From contig JAVJQS010000004.1 in NCBI GenBank assembly GCA_040218815.1, positions 620,001 to 684,000 on the forward strand: a stretch of 64,000 bases of DNA, given 5' to 3'. Both the position numbers and the translations under genes were made by a program. The notes under the pieces were generated by a model, which saw nothing but the letters and a program-made list of their open reading frames with translations, was not told where the DNA came from and searched no databases. Below are positions 54,285-62,897 of this stretch, piece after piece (the stretch's first letter is position 1; every line of letters starts with the position of its first letter). This DNA comes from JAVJQS01 sp040218815 (GTDB taxonomy: Bacteria; Bacteroidota; Bacteroidia; Flavobacteriales_E; Vicingaceae).

Positions 54285-55550
54285 CTAATTAAACCGTTGT
54301 TTCTTTCCGTTTATCAACCCTAATACCTTACCTGTTAGCTCTCTTCCAAAAAAAGGAGAGTTATCTGATTTTGAGAGTACATCATCTTTATTAAATATAA
54401 ACTTCTCATTTGGCTGAAATAGGGTTAGGTTAGCAGATTCTCCTTCACTAATTGTTGGTCTTTCTAGGCCTAAGACCTTTGCAGGACCATCTGTAAATAA
54501 ACTAATTAGTTGCTCAAGAGGAATGGAATTTAATAGCGCTGTATTTGCAACTGAAAATGCTGTTTGTGCATTTATGATTCCGAAGGCAGCATAGTCAAAC
54601 TCTTTTTTCTTACTTTCAATGTCCTCAGGACAATGATCAGAGCATATCGCGTCAATTGTTCCATTTTTAATGCCTGAAATCAGTTTTTTTATCGTTTTAG
54701 AAGTTCGTAAAGGAGGAAGTGTCTTAAATCGGGTATCAAATTCTTTTAACTCACTATCCGTTAATAAAAGGCTATAGCTAGCAATATCACAACTTACCTT
54801 CAAGTTCTTCGCTTTTGCATTCGCAATCAACTCAATTGATTTTGCAGTTGAAATAGTATTAAAGTGCAATCGTCCATCCGTATATTCAACTAGAAAAATA
54901 TCTCTAGATACCATTAATTCTTCTGCCAATTCAGGTATACCTTTTAATCCAAGACCTGTACTAACTTCTCCTTCATTCATTACTCCCAATTCAGCAATGT
55001 CTTTGGTATTTGGATAATTCATAACAGTTCCATCAAATGCTTTTGAGTAAAGCAGCGCTCTATTTAAAAGATTTGGATTTTTGATTGACTGTTTCCCATC
55101 GGAAAATGCAAGAGCACCTGAAAATTGCATGTCACTTAATTCTGCTAACTCTTTACCTTCCATATTTTTTGATACAGCGCCATACGGAAGTGCATCAATA
55201 ACATGGGCTTTACTTTGGTTCACTAAATATTCTACTTGCGCTTTTACATCTCTTGTTGGGCTTGTAGCTGGTGATACCCCTACAGCTGTAAATCCACCAG
55301 CAGCTGAGGCATTTAAACCAGTTTGTATGTCTTCTTTGTATTCAAAGCCAGGATCTTGGTAATTCACCTGCAAATCGATCCAACCTTTTGAAACATACAA
55401 ATCCTTAGCTTTTATGACTTTTGCGCTGCCTTGTTCTATCTTGTCTGCAATTTTTTCAATCTTCCCATTCTTAATTAATACATCTCTTTTTTTAAGGTGG
55501 TATTTACTTTTAGAGTCTATAATGGTAGCTGATTTGATGAGAATATCCAT
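54285..55550 (-). CDS. Dihydroorotase homologue lacking the HxH metal motif
   Basis: 421 residues with the amidohydrolase fold of class I dihydroorotases. The usual DLHVHLRDPG is here IDLQVNYQDPG, so the two metal-binding histidines are replaced by Q61 and N63. The C-terminal SDHCPED, close to DHAPH, is retained, as is the RLHFNTIST segment. Without the HxH pair normal dihydroorotase activity is unlikely. Similar degenerate homologues occur in Flavobacteriia, where they are often labelled pyrC. It may be structural or have another activity. Eight bases separate it from the upstream BatA gene. Confidence 0.75.
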   Translation of the reverse strand: MDILIKSATIIDSKSKYHLKKRDVLIKNGKIEKIADKIEQGSAKVIKAKDLYVSKGWIDLQVNYQDPGFEYKEDIQTGLNASAAGGFTAVGVSPATSPTRDVKAQVEYLVNQSKAHVIDALPYGAVSKNMEGKELAELSDMQFSGALAFSDGKQSIKNPNLLNRALLYSKAFDGTVMNYPNTKDIAELGVMNEGEVSTGLGLKGIPELAEELMVSRDIFLVEYTDGRLHFNTISTAKSIELIANAKAKNLKVSCDIASYSLLLTDSELKEFDTRFKTLPPLRTSKTIKKLISGIKNGTIDAICSDHCPEDIESKKKEFDYAAFGIINAQTAFSVANTALLNSIPLEQLISLFTDGPAKVLGLERPTISEGESANLTLFQPNEKFIFNKDDVLSKSDNSPFFGRELTGKVLGLINGKKQRFN

Positions 55551-55557
55551 AAGTTGC

Positions 55558-57576
55558 TTATTTCAAATATCTTAAAAGAATAATTTCAATGGCAATAAAA
55601 ATTAGTGCTAAGATGATAAAATATTTCCACAGTGGTGTTCCTTGATCTATTTTTTCAATCTTAGAACGCAATACATCATTCTTTTCGTTGAGTAGTTGAA
55701 AGTTGAGTTTTTCAATTGCAGCTAATTCCATAAATTCTTGAGGAGTATAGGTGTCCACTTGCGACTCCTTTCTATCATAGTTAAAGGAGAGCTGTCCTAT
55801 TATTTTCTCATTTTGAACTAATTGGTAATGTCCAGCTTTCTTTATCTCGTCACCCAATTCAATTTTCAGCTCATTTTGTAAATATTGTTGTGCGGGAATA
55901 AAGTCTAGTCCATGGCCTGTAATATGAATTGGCGACTCTGTTGAAGTAGACATAGGTAGTCTGAAGCTGCTTTGATTGATGCTATAGTAGTTGGGTTGTT
56001 GAATTCCTGCTTGTAAAGCCATATTATACAGTAGTGGTACAAAGATGGCATGGTTTACTAAATTGCTTTGTTCTTCGAGCAAACCAACAGAACTCAAGTA
56101 TACTTTACCCTTCCCTGCCCTAAACAACGAAATAAAAGACTTTCCATTTCTATACTCCATTAATCGTTCAACTAAAGTTCTTGATTGACTGCGAATATTC
56201 CAATAGCTACTCGCTCTTGGCAATTGAATATTTTTTGGCAGCTCATCAAATACTTCTTTGAATAGATCAGCCTGTTGATTGATAGATGCTACTACTGCTT
56301 CACTTTTAATTAAAGAATTATAAGTGCCAATAGACAACGAAGAAAGTAAATCATTGACTTCCTTCAAATTCATTTCAGAATTTGGAAAAATTCCTAAAGA
56401 TCCACCATTACTTACAAATTTCTTCAGCTCTTGTCTCAAAGCAGAGCTTAAGCCTATAACTTGATCTAAAATAATAAGTTGATTACTTGCTAATTGCTGA
56501 TAATTGATATTAGAGGTAATTTCATTTTTAAATTGGATCAAACTATCGTTAAGAAATAATGCAGAAATGTTTGGGTTGGATTGCTCCTCAAATAAAGAAA
56601 GAACTTTTATTTGGGATTGTATCGGATAGCTGAAGTAGAGGGTATCATCAAATGTTAATGGGTAATCTTTAATTACCAATTTTCCATTTAGTTGATTTGA
56701 AGTGGGATTTCTAAAACTAAACGCTCTAGTTATAGAGTCTTGCTCAGGTAAATTAACTACAAACGGAGATTTTAATTTATTATTAAGAAACATTTGGGTT
56801 GGAATTTCAAGAGCTTCATTTTTGCCTTCATTTTTAATGGTCAGCGCAATATTTTCTAATTGATTAGGCAAATGAAAAGGAGTTGAAAATGATAAATGAC
56901 TTAAATTGAGATTTTTACTATTTTGTGATTGAACTGGTATAATATAATACTCGGCGGTATCCTTTAATTCGCTAAAGTTTACATTCACTTGTTGTAAATC
57001 AGAAATAAGGTAACGTTCAAGTATTAACCCCTCATCATTTGCCGTTTGATTCATGCGGTTTTGAACCTGATTTAAAGTTCTAAATATTGGCGTTTCTTCC
57101 ACAGCCTGTAAGGCTAAAATAAAGTTTTCCCGATTCATCCAACGCTGCTCACTTGAACCAAAATTATTGGTTAATAATTGAAATCTATCAGAAGCAGAAT
57201 AGGCTTTAGTGATAGTTAAGGCTTTATTTTTTGCTACTTCAAGTAAACTACCTTCTGATTCATCTGCAAGCATAGAAAAAGAGTTATCAAGGTAAATGCT
57301 TACTCCTTTTTTGCCTTGGTTATTGTAGGTTTCTTTTGAAGGAAAGTATGGTTGGGCAAATGCAAACACTAAGGTGGTAATAGCTAAACAACGACTAATT
57401 AAGACTAATAAGTGCTTTAATTTAGATGTAGATTGAGTTTCTTGCTTAATGTTCTTCAAGAAACGCACCTGTGAAAAATAAACAGTTTTAAATCTTCTAA
57501 AATTAAATAAATGAATGAGTATTGGGAAAATTAGAATGCTTAAAGCATAAAGAAATTCAGGTGCGATAAAATTCAT
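55558..57576 (-). CDS. BatA and vWA domain protein
   Basis: 672 residues. The N-terminal BatA region has two membrane helices (FLYALSILIFPILIHLF, then LVLISRCLAITTLVFAF) and the RRFKTVYFSQVRFL linker. A von Willebrand A domain follows with the MIDAS motif DNSFSM (DxSxS). A long beta-rich part and a final membrane helix (YFIILALIFIAIEIILL) close the protein. BatA-like proteins occur with aerotolerance operons, but none of those partners is nearby. Confidence 0.75.
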   Translation of the reverse strand: MNFIAPEFLYALSILIFPILIHLFNFRRFKTVYFSQVRFLKNIKQETQSTSKLKHLLVLISRCLAITTLVFAFAQPYFPSKETYNNQGKKGVSIYLDNSFSMLADESEGSLLEVAKNKALTITKAYSASDRFQLLTNNFGSSEQRWMNRENFILALQAVEETPIFRTLNQVQNRMNQTANDEGLILERYLISDLQQVNVNFSELKDTAEYYIIPVQSQNSKNLNLSHLSFSTPFHLPNQLENIALTIKNEGKNEALEIPTQMFLNNKLKSPFVVNLPEQDSITRAFSFRNPTSNQLNGKLVIKDYPLTFDDTLYFSYPIQSQIKVLSLFEEQSNPNISALFLNDSLIQFKNEITSNINYQQLASNQLIILDQVIGLSSALRQELKKFVSNGGSLGIFPNSEMNLKEVNDLLSSLSIGTYNSLIKSEAVVASINQQADLFKEVFDELPKNIQLPRASSYWNIRSQSRTLVERLMEYRNGKSFISLFRAGKGKVYLSSVGLLEEQSNLVNHAIFVPLLYNMALQAGIQQPNYYSINQSSFRLPMSTSTESPIHITGHGLDFIPAQQYLQNELKIELGDEIKKAGHYQLVQNEKIIGQLSFNYDRKESQVDTYTPQEFMELAAIEKLNFQLLNEKNDVLRSKIEKIDQGTPLWKYFIILALIFIAIEIILLRYLK

Positions 57577-57726
57577 TGAGGCTCGAAATTACGAAAGTTG
57601 ATTGATGTGATTAAACTATTAATTTGAAGACGGGCTGGATTTGTCTACAAATGTTAAAACTCTCATCAATATTTCTTAAACCTATCATCTTTTAGGATGA
57701 TTTTAACCTAATATTCCAGTTTATGA

Positions 57727-57924
57727 CTTTCTAGAATTTTAGATGTAATAATCTTCAAGCTTATTGAGTTTTGGAACGGTTCTAAGCCATTTGCACTAAA
57801 TGAAGGTGAAATGAAAGAACAATTAATGATTGTAAATGGAAAAGTTTACTAAGCAACTTCTATAAAAAATAAAAAGGGCTTTGCTCAGTTAATTAATGGT
57901 AAAGCAGCAGATATTCCCAGCTAA
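57727..57924 (+). pseudogene. Possible decayed ORF before a strong terminator
   Basis: One frame reads FWNGSKPFALNEGEMKEQLM then IVNGKVY, stop (57850), and continues ATSIKNKKGFAQLINGKAAD to another stop at 57922. Both halves have protein-like composition and a matched frame, and a strong plus-strand terminator follows 50 bases later. No homologue is recognised, so it could be chance. The rest of the 534-base gap from 57577 shows nothing else. Confidence 0.3.
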
Positions 57925-57970
57925 TGAAGAATTCGAGTTGGCCTCAAATTAAATCTATTCAGAGTTAAAA

Positions 57971-58011
57971 TGGCCTTTGTTGCTCTCAGCAACAAAGGCC
58001 ATTCTTTTTTT
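57971..58011 (+). terminator. Strong terminator without an intact gene upstream
   Basis: Perfect 13-bp stem TGGCCTTTGTTGC / GCAACAAAGGCCA with a 5-base loop and then TTCTTTTTTT. No intact plus-strand gene precedes it within 3.7 kb; see the decayed ORF. Confidence 0.8.
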
Positions 58012-58110
58012 TATAAATTAAACTTGCCCATAGCCAAGTTTAAAAAGTTTATTCTTATTTGTTAAAAATTTTTTTGGACGATTAATCGTTTCCCGCAAAG
58101 TAATATATAG

Positions 58111-58626
58111 CTACTCGGTAGCAGCTATATTTGATTTTCTTTCTAAGATTCTCTTTTTTAATTCAATCATGCTTTCGTTATAATCTACATTGAAAGCAAA
58201 TTCGCCTTTTTCTCGATCCAGCTGAATCAATGACACTGGAAAATCGACTAAAGAGTAATTATTAGCAGGCTCTTTTGCATCTAAAATTACGTCAAACTTA
58301 AAAATCTCTATGTCTGCTACTTCATTAGGTTTAGCATAGGTTTTTATAATTATGCTTTTTGTTATATATCCTTCTTTTTCAAAGAGCACTGTGTAATGCT
58401 TATTGCGTTTAACATCTAATAAAAATTTACCAGTTCTATTAGTCTGGTAGCTTGATACTTTTTCATTGTTATCATATAAGGATATATTTACTTCTTTCCC
58501 TTTATCTCCTCTGTCCTCTAATAAGTATACTCGCCCTTCGAACCCAAATAGGCTCGACTTATTTTGGGCATTCACATAACCAACTAAACTTATAACTATT
58601 ACAGTAAGTAGAAGTGCTTTTTTCAT
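58111..58626 (-). CDS. Hypothetical secreted protein with carboxypeptidase-regulatory-like domain
   Basis: 171 residues; signal peptide ending at VNAQ. Residues about 28-105 look like a carboxypeptidase-regulatory (prealbumin-like) fold: FEGRVYLLEDRGDKGKEVN, SLYDNNEKV, TNRTGKFLLDVKRNKHY, VLFEKEGYITKSI. The C-terminal part is charged. Its role is unknown; such domains are common on Bacteroidota surface proteins. Confidence 0.6.
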   Translation of the reverse strand: MKKALLLTVIVISLVGYVNAQNKSSLFGFEGRVYLLEDRGDKGKEVNISLYDNNEKVSSYQTNRTGKFLLDVKRNKHYTVLFEKEGYITKSIIIKTYAKPNEVADIEIFKFDVILDAKEPANNYSLVDFPVSLIQLDREKGEFAFNVDYNESMIELKKRILERKSNIAATE

Positions 58627-58734
58627 AACATTAGCTTTAATAACTTAAGATGATTGCTGTAAACATACTAATAACCGTTTAAAATACGCAAAAATTGAAA
58701 TAAAGTTCAATTTTAGAAAAGGCACCAAATGCAA

Positions 58735-58760
58735 AAAAGCCGATTTTAAAATCGGCTTTT
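58735..58760. terminator. Bidirectional terminator
   Basis: A 26-base perfect palindrome (AAAAGCCGATTTT and its complement) flanked by A and T runs. It lies beyond the stop of the minus gene at 58783 and reads well on the minus strand. Confidence 0.7.
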
Positions 58761-58782
58761 GGTTAGTTAACTATTTTATTTC

Positions 58783-59163
58783 TTAGTTCATCTTCAGCAA
58801 GTTTGCCTTGATGTTATATTGCTCTACAAGATTGTTGGTGAATTTATTCTGGCCATAAGGGACAAGAATATTTAGCCCACCGTTTTTCATTTCTGCTATA
58901 GTTGAAAGCAACTTCCACTTACTAACCATACTAGTAGTGTCATTAGTTTTTTGAGCAATTTCAAAGTAAAATTTCCCTTTCGAATTAGTGGCCGTAATAT
59001 CAGGAATGTAGGTATTATCTTCTTTCTTTTGAGAAAAACTTTTAGGTTCTTCATAACCATCTAGTTTCACCCTGATATCCTTAAAACCTCTTCGTTGAAT
59101 TTGTTCAACAGCCTTTTCCAATAATTCTTTATACTTACCTTCTTGTCGTTCTTCTAATAACAT
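58783..59163 (-). CDS. Hypothetical protein with nuclease-like PD...E pattern
   Basis: 126 residues, no signal peptide, helical start (KYKELLEKAVEQIQRRG) followed by YIPDITATNSKGKFYFEIAQ. P54-D55 and E68 resemble the PD-(D/E)XK fold, but the residue expected as Lys is Ala70, with K72 two positions later. The end NILVPYGQNKFTNNLVE also fits an alpha/beta fold. Active nuclease function is doubtful. No family is named. Confidence 0.55.
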   Translation of the reverse strand: MLLEERQEGKYKELLEKAVEQIQRRGFKDIRVKLDGYEEPKSFSQKKEDNTYIPDITATNSKGKFYFEIAQKTNDTTSMVSKWKLLSTIAEMKNGGLNILVPYGQNKFTNNLVEQYNIKANLLKMN

Positions 59164-59240
59164 AGTTTTTTTTTAAGGATTGTCTTTCACTAAGTGCAAA
59201 AGTTATTCCAAGCATCATGTTATTAGAACTTCAAGGGTAT

Positions 59241-60326
59241 TTATCTTCCTAAATCATATAGCTTTCTACCATGGGAAAGCAAAGCTTTTCTAAAAGAATT
59301 TTGTGAATGATAAGGTAAATCAAACTCTTGTGCAGTTTTTTCTACAATCGGGGCTATTTTACTATAGTGAACATGGCTAATATGAGGAAACAAGTGATGC
59401 TCTACTTGATAATTAAGACCACCAACTAACCATGAAAAAATTCGTTTATTATTCGCAAAATTCAAGGTAGTTTGAAGTTGGTGCACCGCCCATTGATTAT
59501 TTACTGTACCTTCTTTAGGCTCAGGATATACAGTTTCTTCCATTACATGTGCTAATTGGAAAATCAATGCCAAGGTAAGACCCGCAACAAAATGCACTAC
59601 AAAAAACCCAATGAGTAGTTGCCACCAAGTAATATCCATGAAAATAAGTGGCAACACAACCATATAAATGAAATATACAGCCCGAGTAACAATAATTAAA
59701 GTCATTTCCTTTTTAAAATTAGTTTTTAACTGTTTTAGTAAACCCATTTTATCGTATCGATAAACATCTTTAAAATCCTTTGCAAAAGTCCATGACATTG
59801 TCATCATTCCGTATAAAAACCAAGCATAAAGGTGCTGAAAACGATGATGCTTTTTCTTTTCAGCATGAGGAGAAAAACGCAAAACACTTCCTGGATCAAT
59901 ATCTTCATCATAACCTTCTATATTGGTAAAAGAGTGATGCATAATGTTGTGCTGTGCTTTCCAATTATTCACGTTACCCCCTAAAAAGTTAAGTGAAAAA
60001 CCAGCCACTTTATTAAGCCATCCTTTACTTGAAAAGCTACCATGGTTTGCATCATGCATAACAGATAAACCAATTCCAGCCATACCTAGACCCATCATTA
60101 AGGACATCCCTAACATTACCCAAGGATTTGAAATTACACCAAAAAGCATTAAAAAGTAAGGCACTGTGTAGGCAGCTAACATAAATACAGCTTTAACTTT
60201 AGCTCTTATACCACCAGTTTTTGGTAAACTATTTTCTTTAAAATACGAATCTACTCTCTTTCTTAATGTTTTTACAAAATCCGATTGAGATGGATTCGAA
60301 AATTTAATTGGACTTATTGTTTTCAT
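59241..60326 (-). CDS. Membrane fatty-acid desaturase
   Basis: 361 residues with about four membrane helices. The three histidine boxes for the di-iron site are HDANH, HNIMHH and QVEHH. The Gln in the third box is the hallmark of front-end or linoleoyl-CoA-type desaturases. There is no fused cytochrome b5. It introduces a double bond into acyl chains of membrane lipids. Neighbours are not lipid genes. Confidence 0.88.
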   Translation of the reverse strand: MKTISPIKFSNPSQSDFVKTLRKRVDSYFKENSLPKTGGIRAKVKAVFMLAAYTVPYFLMLFGVISNPWVMLGMSLMMGLGMAGIGLSVMHDANHGSFSSKGWLNKVAGFSLNFLGGNVNNWKAQHNIMHHSFTNIEGYDEDIDPGSVLRFSPHAEKKKHHRFQHLYAWFLYGMMTMSWTFAKDFKDVYRYDKMGLLKQLKTNFKKEMTLIIVTRAVYFIYMVVLPLIFMDITWWQLLIGFFVVHFVAGLTLALIFQLAHVMEETVYPEPKEGTVNNQWAVHQLQTTLNFANNKRIFSWLVGGLNYQVEHHLFPHISHVHYSKIAPIVEKTAQEFDLPYHSQNSFRKALLSHGRKLYDLGR

Positions 60327-60467
60327 TCAGTTGTTACTTAAGAAATTTTGAAGGAAATTTTTATTTTTAATTTTTGCAAAGGTACAAACTATTAAATTAG
60401 TTGCTTTACACTTTATTCGATTCCTTTTAAACATTGAATAGCTAATAAGGTTCAAAAAATTTCTCCC

Positions 60468-62291
60468 ATGTCAAAATACCCAACAACAGCCTACATTTTA
60501 ATTTTATTTTTATTTGGCTTCCTCCTTTACTCAAATACTTTAAATCATAATTATGTATTAGATGACTTCTCAGTAATAAAAGATAATAGAGTTGTAAAAA
60601 AAGGCTTAGATGGCTTGAGTGAAATTTGGAAAACACATTATCGATATGGATATGGCTTTGTTCAAGCTAACCTTTATCGACCATTAAGCCTAAGCATATT
60701 CGCATTGCAATGGGAAATGGCTCCAAATAACCCATCTTTTGCACATTTTATTAATGTTTTAGCATACGCCTTTTTGGGAGTGTTAATTTTTTACTTTCTA
60801 AATTTGGTAATTGGAAAGCAATATCAGCTCTTTTGCTTTTTATCAACACTACTTTTTTTAGCACATCCCATTCATACCGAAGTAGTTGCGAACATAAAAA
60901 GTCTAGATGATATATTGGCAATGGGTTTCTCCTTAGGAGGAATTATTTTATTACTAAACTACCTAAGAAAGCAAAAGAAAAAGTGGTTGTTTGTTAGTCT
61001 ACTCCTCTTTATGTTAGCATTTTGGTCAAAAGAAAGCGCTATAACTTACCTCTTGATGATCCCTTTTGTGTTGCTACTATTTCGAAACATGTCATTAAAA
61101 AAAGCACTAAGCTACAGTTCATTGTACTTGATTCCTTTCACCATATATTTAATAATGCGTTATCGCATTTTAGGTTCAGTTAGTGGTGATAAGTCAATTG
61201 CTGCATTAGACAATTTACTCGTTGCAGCCCCCAATTTTTATGTTAGAATTGCAACGGCGTTAAAGATTTTAGTCCTCTATTTATGGAAACTCATATTTCC
61301 CCACCCTTTAATGAATGATTATTCACTTCAACAAATTACCTTAACTGATTTTAGCCACTTTTGGCCCTATTTGTCACTTTTAATATATGGCTTTCTATTA
61401 TTTATTGGAATTAAATACTGGAGAAAGAAACCCATTTTGACATTCGGTATTGCATTTTATTTAATTACGATTTCATTGTATTCAAATATCATTTTTACAA
61501 TAGGAACTTCATTTGGAGAGCGTCTGCTCTTTGCTCCTTCTCTTGGCTTTTGCATGATTCTAGTGTATTTTCTTTTTAAAGTCTTAAAAAAGAGTATAAT
61601 TGGTATTCAACCCAATCAAGTTATAGCACCATTAACAGTAATAATTATCATAATAGCTGCCTATTCCTTTAAAACCATTGATAGAAATAAAGCCTGGAAA
61701 AACAATTTTAGCCTTTACACCACAGATATAGAACATTGTGATAAGAGTGCAAGGTGTCATTATTATTATGGCTTGGGCTTAATGAAAGAGAAGGCTATGA
61801 AAATTCGAGATATTGAGCAACGTAAAGCCATAATAGAAGAAGCTACAAAGGCATTTAAGTCAGCCATAACTATTTACCCGAGTTATTCGGACGCATGGGG
61901 ACAATTAGGCTTAGCATTTTATCGCTTAAAAAATTATCGTGCTGCTGAAAATGCCTACTTAAAAGCTGCTGAATATAATCCCTCTAATGCAACAGCATTA
62001 TCAAATCTAGGAAGCTTGTATTTTGAATTAAAAAAATACACGGCTGCTAAAAATAGTTTAAAACGTGCTGTAAATGTAAACCCTAATCACCTTGATGCAA
62101 TCTATAATTACGCATCAACTTTAGGAACCTTAGGGGAATTTAATGCTGCTATTACATATTTTCAAAAAGCAATTGATCTAGATCCAAATAATGCAACTTA
62201 CTATCAAATGACTGCAATAACTTATCAAAACATGGGTATGCAACAGCAGGCTAACACCTACTTTAAAAAAGCGAAGCAACTCCAACAATAA
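60468..62291 (+). CDS. TMTC-like membrane glycosyltransferase with C-terminal TPRs (paralogue 2)
   Basis: 607 residues with about ten to eleven membrane helices, then TPRs from about residue 460 (DAWGQLGLAFYRLKNYRAAE, TALSNLGSLYFELKKYTAAK). The same TMTC motifs as the gene at 11622 are present: NHNYVLDDFSVIKDN, HPIHTEVVANIKSLDD and FPHPLMNDYSLQQ. The two proteins are divergent paralogues. It is followed nine bases later by a HEAT-like gene. Confidence 0.75.
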   Translation: MSKYPTTAYILILFLFGFLLYSNTLNHNYVLDDFSVIKDNRVVKKGLDGLSEIWKTHYRYGYGFVQANLYRPLSLSIFALQWEMAPNNPSFAHFINVLAYAFLGVLIFYFLNLVIGKQYQLFCFLSTLLFLAHPIHTEVVANIKSLDDILAMGFSLGGIILLLNYLRKQKKKWLFVSLLLFMLAFWSKESAITYLLMIPFVLLLFRNMSLKKALSYSSLYLIPFTIYLIMRYRILGSVSGDKSIAALDNLLVAAPNFYVRIATALKILVLYLWKLIFPHPLMNDYSLQQITLTDFSHFWPYLSLLIYGFLLFIGIKYWRKKPILTFGIAFYLITISLYSNIIFTIGTSFGERLLFAPSLGFCMILVYFLFKVLKKSIIGIQPNQVIAPLTVIIIIIAAYSFKTIDRNKAWKNNFSLYTTDIEHCDKSARCHYYYGLGLMKEKAMKIRDIEQRKAIIEEATKAFKSAITIYPSYSDAWGQLGLAFYRLKNYRAAENAYLKAAEYNPSNATALSNLGSLYFELKKYTAAKNSLKRAVNVNPNHLDAIYNYASTLGTLGEFNAAITYFQKAIDLDPNNATYYQMTAITYQNMGMQQQANTYFKKAKQLQQ

Positions 62292-62300
62292 GAATCAAAA

Positions 62301-62828
62301 GTGAACATCCAAAAACAGCTCTTAGTAGAACATTCGAAAGCAAACGCAAAAAAAATTGCAAAATACATTGGCGAAAGTAAATGGAGACTTGCTGAGTTAA
62401 TGGATTGTTTTTTTTGTAATCATTATCGAGTAAATCAACGCTCGGCAATGGTTGTTTCTGAAATCTTTGACAAGAATCCTAGACTGTTGGAGCCCTTCAA
62501 GAAAAAAATTATACTTCAACTTATTGAAGAAGAACTGGAAGTAGCTGTAAAAAGAAATAGTATTAGAATTCTTCAATTTCAGAAAATTCCTGAGGAATTG
62601 ACTGCTCCATTGTTTGACTGTTGTTTAAAATTTTTAAGAGATACGAAGGAACCTATAGCGATTAAAGCATTTAGTATGACAGTTCTATTTAATATTTGTA
62701 AAAGATTCCCAGAACTAAAAAGTGAGTTAATTCCTATTCTTGAGGGAGAATTGAATCAAAATGAAAGCAAAGGAATTCAAAGTAGAGGGAAAAAAGTTTT
62801 AAAACAGTTGAGAATGCTTAAACATTAA
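62301..62828 (+). CDS. HEAT-like helical protein, GTG start
   Basis: 175 residues with no signal peptide. Paired amphipathic helices (KANAKKIAKYIGESKWRLA, EVAVKRNSIRILQFQKIPEE, PIAIKAFSMTVLFNICKRF) fit HEAT/ARM-type repeats. The only suitable start is a GTG at 62301 shortly after the TMTC-like stop, so they are probably co-expressed. Function is unknown; it may be a cytosolic scaffold. Confidence 0.6.
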   Translation: MNIQKQLLVEHSKANAKKIAKYIGESKWRLAELMDCFFCNHYRVNQRSAMVVSEIFDKNPRLLEPFKKKIILQLIEEELEVAVKRNSIRILQFQKIPEELTAPLFDCCLKFLRDTKEPIAIKAFSMTVLFNICKRFPELKSELIPILEGELNQNESKGIQSRGKKVLKQLRMLKH

Positions 62829-62897
62829 ACCAATTCGCTAGGCTAGATTAACATTCAAAAACCTAAATTCGTCAAGCTTTTTGCGGTTGATAAATTG

